The notes below the pieces were generated by a model. That model was not told the origin of the DNA. It worked only from the letters and a program-made list of their open reading frames with translations, and made no database searches. 15,175 nt of DNA. It comes from JBBDIM01 sp040880405. GTDB lineage: Bacteria; Planctomycetota; Planctomycetia; Pirellulales; Pirellulaceae. Position numbers and translations under genes: made by a program. Shown piece by piece: positions 13,418 through 15,175 of this stretch (the stretch's first letter is position 1; each line of letters starts with the position of its first letter). The stretch spans positions 1-15,175 of the forward strand of contig JBBDIM010000166.1 of NCBI GenBank assembly GCA_040880405.1. The letters run 5' to 3'.

Positions 13418-14686
13418 CTATTTCGTATTTTCAAAGGTCGTGTTGGAAACCACGTCGACCGACTGCCCTGGGCGGAGCCGCTCGTTGCCTCGGGTCACCA
13501 CGCGTTGTCCCGCCGAGAGATCGCCGGTGACCTGAATCCAGTTGCCTTCGGCCGCGCCCAAGGTGACGGGAACCGGCTGCACAGTGAGTTGGTCTTTCGC
13601 GCCAGCCTGCACGACGTAGACGGTCGAAGTGCCACCACTCAGGACCAAGGCGTCTTTGGGGACCATCAGCGATTTTGTGAGCTGCCCGGTGGAGAGCATC
13701 ACGCGCCCCATCATGCCCGACTTGAGCAGCGGTACCTGATTGTGAATCTCGTTTTGGACGCGAACCTTGATCGGAAAGGTCCTGGTCCGGACATCGGCCT
13801 GTGGATTGATCACCGCCACGGTCCCGGTGAAGCGGCGATCCGGGATTGCGGAGATTTCCACCTCCACCTCATCCCCTAACGTCACATAGGGGACATGCCG
13901 CTCGGCCACCTTCGCCACGACGTCGACCGTGTCGAGATGGGCCACCTCCATCACCGGGTCGCCCGACTTGGCCCACGCACCCACTTCGGTTGCCTTGTGG
14001 ATGACGTAACCTGTGAATCGCGAGCGGACCGTGTACTTGAAGTGCCGATCCTCCAATTCGCCGATGATCGCCTCCTGCATCGCCACTTGGGCCTGGGCTT
14101 GGGCGATTTGCTCGATTCGCGTTCCCGCCTTCATCAACTTCAGGGCCGATTTGGCCTCCAGGTAATCCTGATGGGCAGAATCGGCGGCGGAGACCGCTTC
14201 GTCCCGCTGCTCGATGCTGATCACATTGCGTTCGTCGTGCAGTTCAATCGCGCGTTTCCGACGCTCGTCCAGATACACCATCCGAGCCTCGGCGGCCGCC
14301 ATCCGCGCCTCCGACTGTTCGATCTCCTCTTCCCGCGCCCCGTTTTTCAGCTCTTCCAATTGCGATTGGTACAGTTCCAACTGGGCATTGGCGGCCTTGA
14401 TTTGGAGTTCGATGTTCGCCGTGAGGATCTCCACCACCGGCTCCCCTTCTTGGACGCGGTCTCCCTCTTCGAACAAAACCGCCCCCACACGACCATCGAC
14501 CGCGCTGCCCAGGATCGCATGGAACCGAGGCTCGACGGTCGCGACAAACGACTGCCCGCTCCGCATCTCCCGCTCGACGATCTCGGCGGTGTAAACCGGC
14601 GAGGGAGGGACTTCCTGGGCAACCAAGGTCCCGTAAACCAGGGTGGTGAGCAGCAATCCGAGGACCGCGTGACGCATGCGTGCCAT
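13418..14686 (-). CDS. RND periplasmic adaptor (membrane fusion protein, HlyD/AcrA family)
   Basis: The 422-residue protein starts at ATG 14686, which overlaps the marR stop as TAATG; a longer frame to 14857 lies inside marR and is rejected. It bridges the RND permease to an outer-membrane channel. A signal peptide (LGLLLTTLVYGTLVA, cleavage near 23) is followed by the first lipoyl half (VDGRVGAVLFEEGDRVQEGE, 63-82), a long coiled-coil hairpin (about 92-215) whose arms carry paired NGAREEEI and AGTRIEQI motifs, the second lipoyl half (FTGYVIHKATEVGAWAKSGD, 224-243), a beta-barrel domain (about 250-320) and a membrane-proximal domain. No lipobox Cys is visible, so it is probably anchored only by contacts. 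Co-transcribed with marR and the permease. Confidence 0.95.
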   Translation of the reverse strand: MARMRHAVLGLLLTTLVYGTLVAQEVPPSPVYTAEIVEREMRSGQSFVATVEPRFHAILGSAVDGRVGAVLFEEGDRVQEGEPVVEILTANIELQIKAANAQLELYQSQLEELKNGAREEEIEQSEARMAAAEARMVYLDERRKRAIELHDERNVISIEQRDEAVSAADSAHQDYLEAKSALKLMKAGTRIEQIAQAQAQVAMQEAIIGELEDRHFKYTVRSRFTGYVIHKATEVGAWAKSGDPVMEVAHLDTVDVVAKVAERHVPYVTLGDEVEVEISAIPDRRFTGTVAVINPQADVRTRTFPIKVRVQNEIHNQVPLLKSGMMGRVMLSTGQLTKSLMVPKDALVLSGGTSTVYVVQAGAKDQLTVQPVPVTLGAAEGNWIQVTGDLSAGQRVVTRGNERLRPGQSVDVVSNTTFENTK

Positions 14687-15165
14687 TATGCTTTTTCCGT
14701 TGTGATGGAAGGGAGAGAAATATCCATGTCGGACGATTGACCCAAATTCACCAATACCCGGGACAGCAGCGAGACCAACTGGTCCACTTCTTCCGGAGTC
14801 ATGCCTTGGGTCGCGTCGGCCCGAACCTTGTGCAAGCAGGCGACCACCTTTTCCCACACCATGTGCGATTCGGGGCCCACTTCAATGTATTTGCGGCGAC
14901 GGTCGGTCGAACAGACGACCCGCTCGATCCAGCCAATCGCTTCCATGCGCGTTAAAATTCCGGCGAGCGTGGGAGGCTCGATCATCATCCGTTTGGCGAG
15001 GTCGGACTGGGTTAGCCGTCCCTCGTACATCAACCAACCCATCACCTGAAACTGCCGGAAGGTGATTCCGTAAGGGCGGAGCTCCGCGTCGATCGTCTGT
15101 TGGTAGGCGTGCGAGGTAATGGTGATCCAATACCCGATGCTCGCGTTGAAGTCGTAGTTCGACAC
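14686..15165 (-). CDS. MarR-family transcriptional regulator
   Basis: This is 159 residues with the MarR winged-helix fold: dimerisation helices at about 5-30, helix-turn-helix at about 51-75 (LTQSDLAKRMMIEPPTLAGI) and a wing with STDRRRKYIEV at 86-96. Family members repress efflux genes and release DNA on binding a phenolic or other small ligand, or on oxidation; Cys85 and Cys110 are present. It lies first in an operon with adaptor and permease and probably controls it. The start is GTG 15165 with AGGTGA four bases upstream. The frame stays open to the window end, so a farther start cannot be excluded. The promoter and any operator lie outside the window. Confidence 0.92.
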   Translation of the reverse strand: MSNYDFNASIGYWITITSHAYQQTIDAELRPYGITFRQFQVMGWLMYEGRLTQSDLAKRMMIEPPTLAGILTRMEAIGWIERVVCSTDRRRKYIEVGPESHMVWEKVVACLHKVRADATQGMTPEEVDQLVSLLSRVLVNLGQSSDMDISLPSITTEKA

Positions 15166-15175
15166 GCTATCACCT

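Noticed and set aside
12462..13535. 357-residue plus-strand frame rich in H, R and Q
   Set aside because: Antisense shadow across the RND gene and the gap before it; composition is typical of reverse-strand reading of GC-rich coding DNA.
13895..14740. 281-residue plus-strand frame opposite the adaptor gene
   Set aside because: Antisense shadow; the minus-strand adaptor is fully supported.
1..15175. CRISPR arrays, tRNA/rRNA genes, transposase genes, prophage attachment sites
   Set aside because: No regularly spaced repeats, cloverleaf genes or transposase motifs were seen on either strand by reading.

Overview
This is a GC-rich bacterial window with compact intergenic spaces, many exported c-type cytochromes and the short dispersed inverted repeats often seen in planctomycetes. 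I infer a planctomycete, possibly Pirellulales, from gene style and repeats; no rRNA or other phylogenetic marker is present. No tRNA, rRNA, CRISPR array or transposase gene was found.

Layout from left to right. (1) 1-1010, minus: 5' part of a flavohaemoglobin (NO dioxygenase) gene that runs off the left edge, with a sigma70-like promoter at 1107-1134. (2) 1141-1765: non-coding, rich in inverted repeats. (3) 1766-3448, plus: thiamine-diphosphate-dependent 2-oxoacid decarboxylase, ending at a 30-bp inverted repeat (3459-3547) that also marks the end of (4) a convergent di-haem cytochrome c peroxidase/MauG-family gene (4623-3559, minus). (5) 4685-6280, plus: a Ser-Ser-Lys amidase starting at TTG. 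(6) 8197-6294, minus: a two-gene AbiEi/AbiEii-type (type IV) toxin-antitoxin cassette. The genes overlap by ATGA, GC is lower than in the neighbours, and a two-fold symmetric operator of four GTTCACT/AGTGAAC heptamers overlaps the promoter. (7) 9354-8395, minus: a small exported histidine-rich protein followed by an exported cytochrome c'-like protein, with a good promoter at 9394-9422 and a strong terminator at 8324-8363. (8) 9355-9761: non-coding repeat cluster sharing words with region 2. (9) 15165-9762, minus: a marR-adaptor-RND efflux operon. The RND permease appears to carry two extra hydrophobic segments between the usual TM2 and TM3.

Functional picture: NO detoxification, periplasmic redox chemistry (peroxidase and cytochrome c'), 2-oxoacid decarboxylation, amide hydrolysis, efflux under MarR control, and a defence or stability cassette. 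These look like independent accessory units rather than one pathway. The most distinctive signals are the symmetric operator of the AbiE-like cassette (which also shows that the long antitoxin ORF start is wrong), the enlarged RND membrane domain, the histidine-rich protein/cytochrome c' pair, and two promoters sharing TTGACA-N8-GGCCGAGA.
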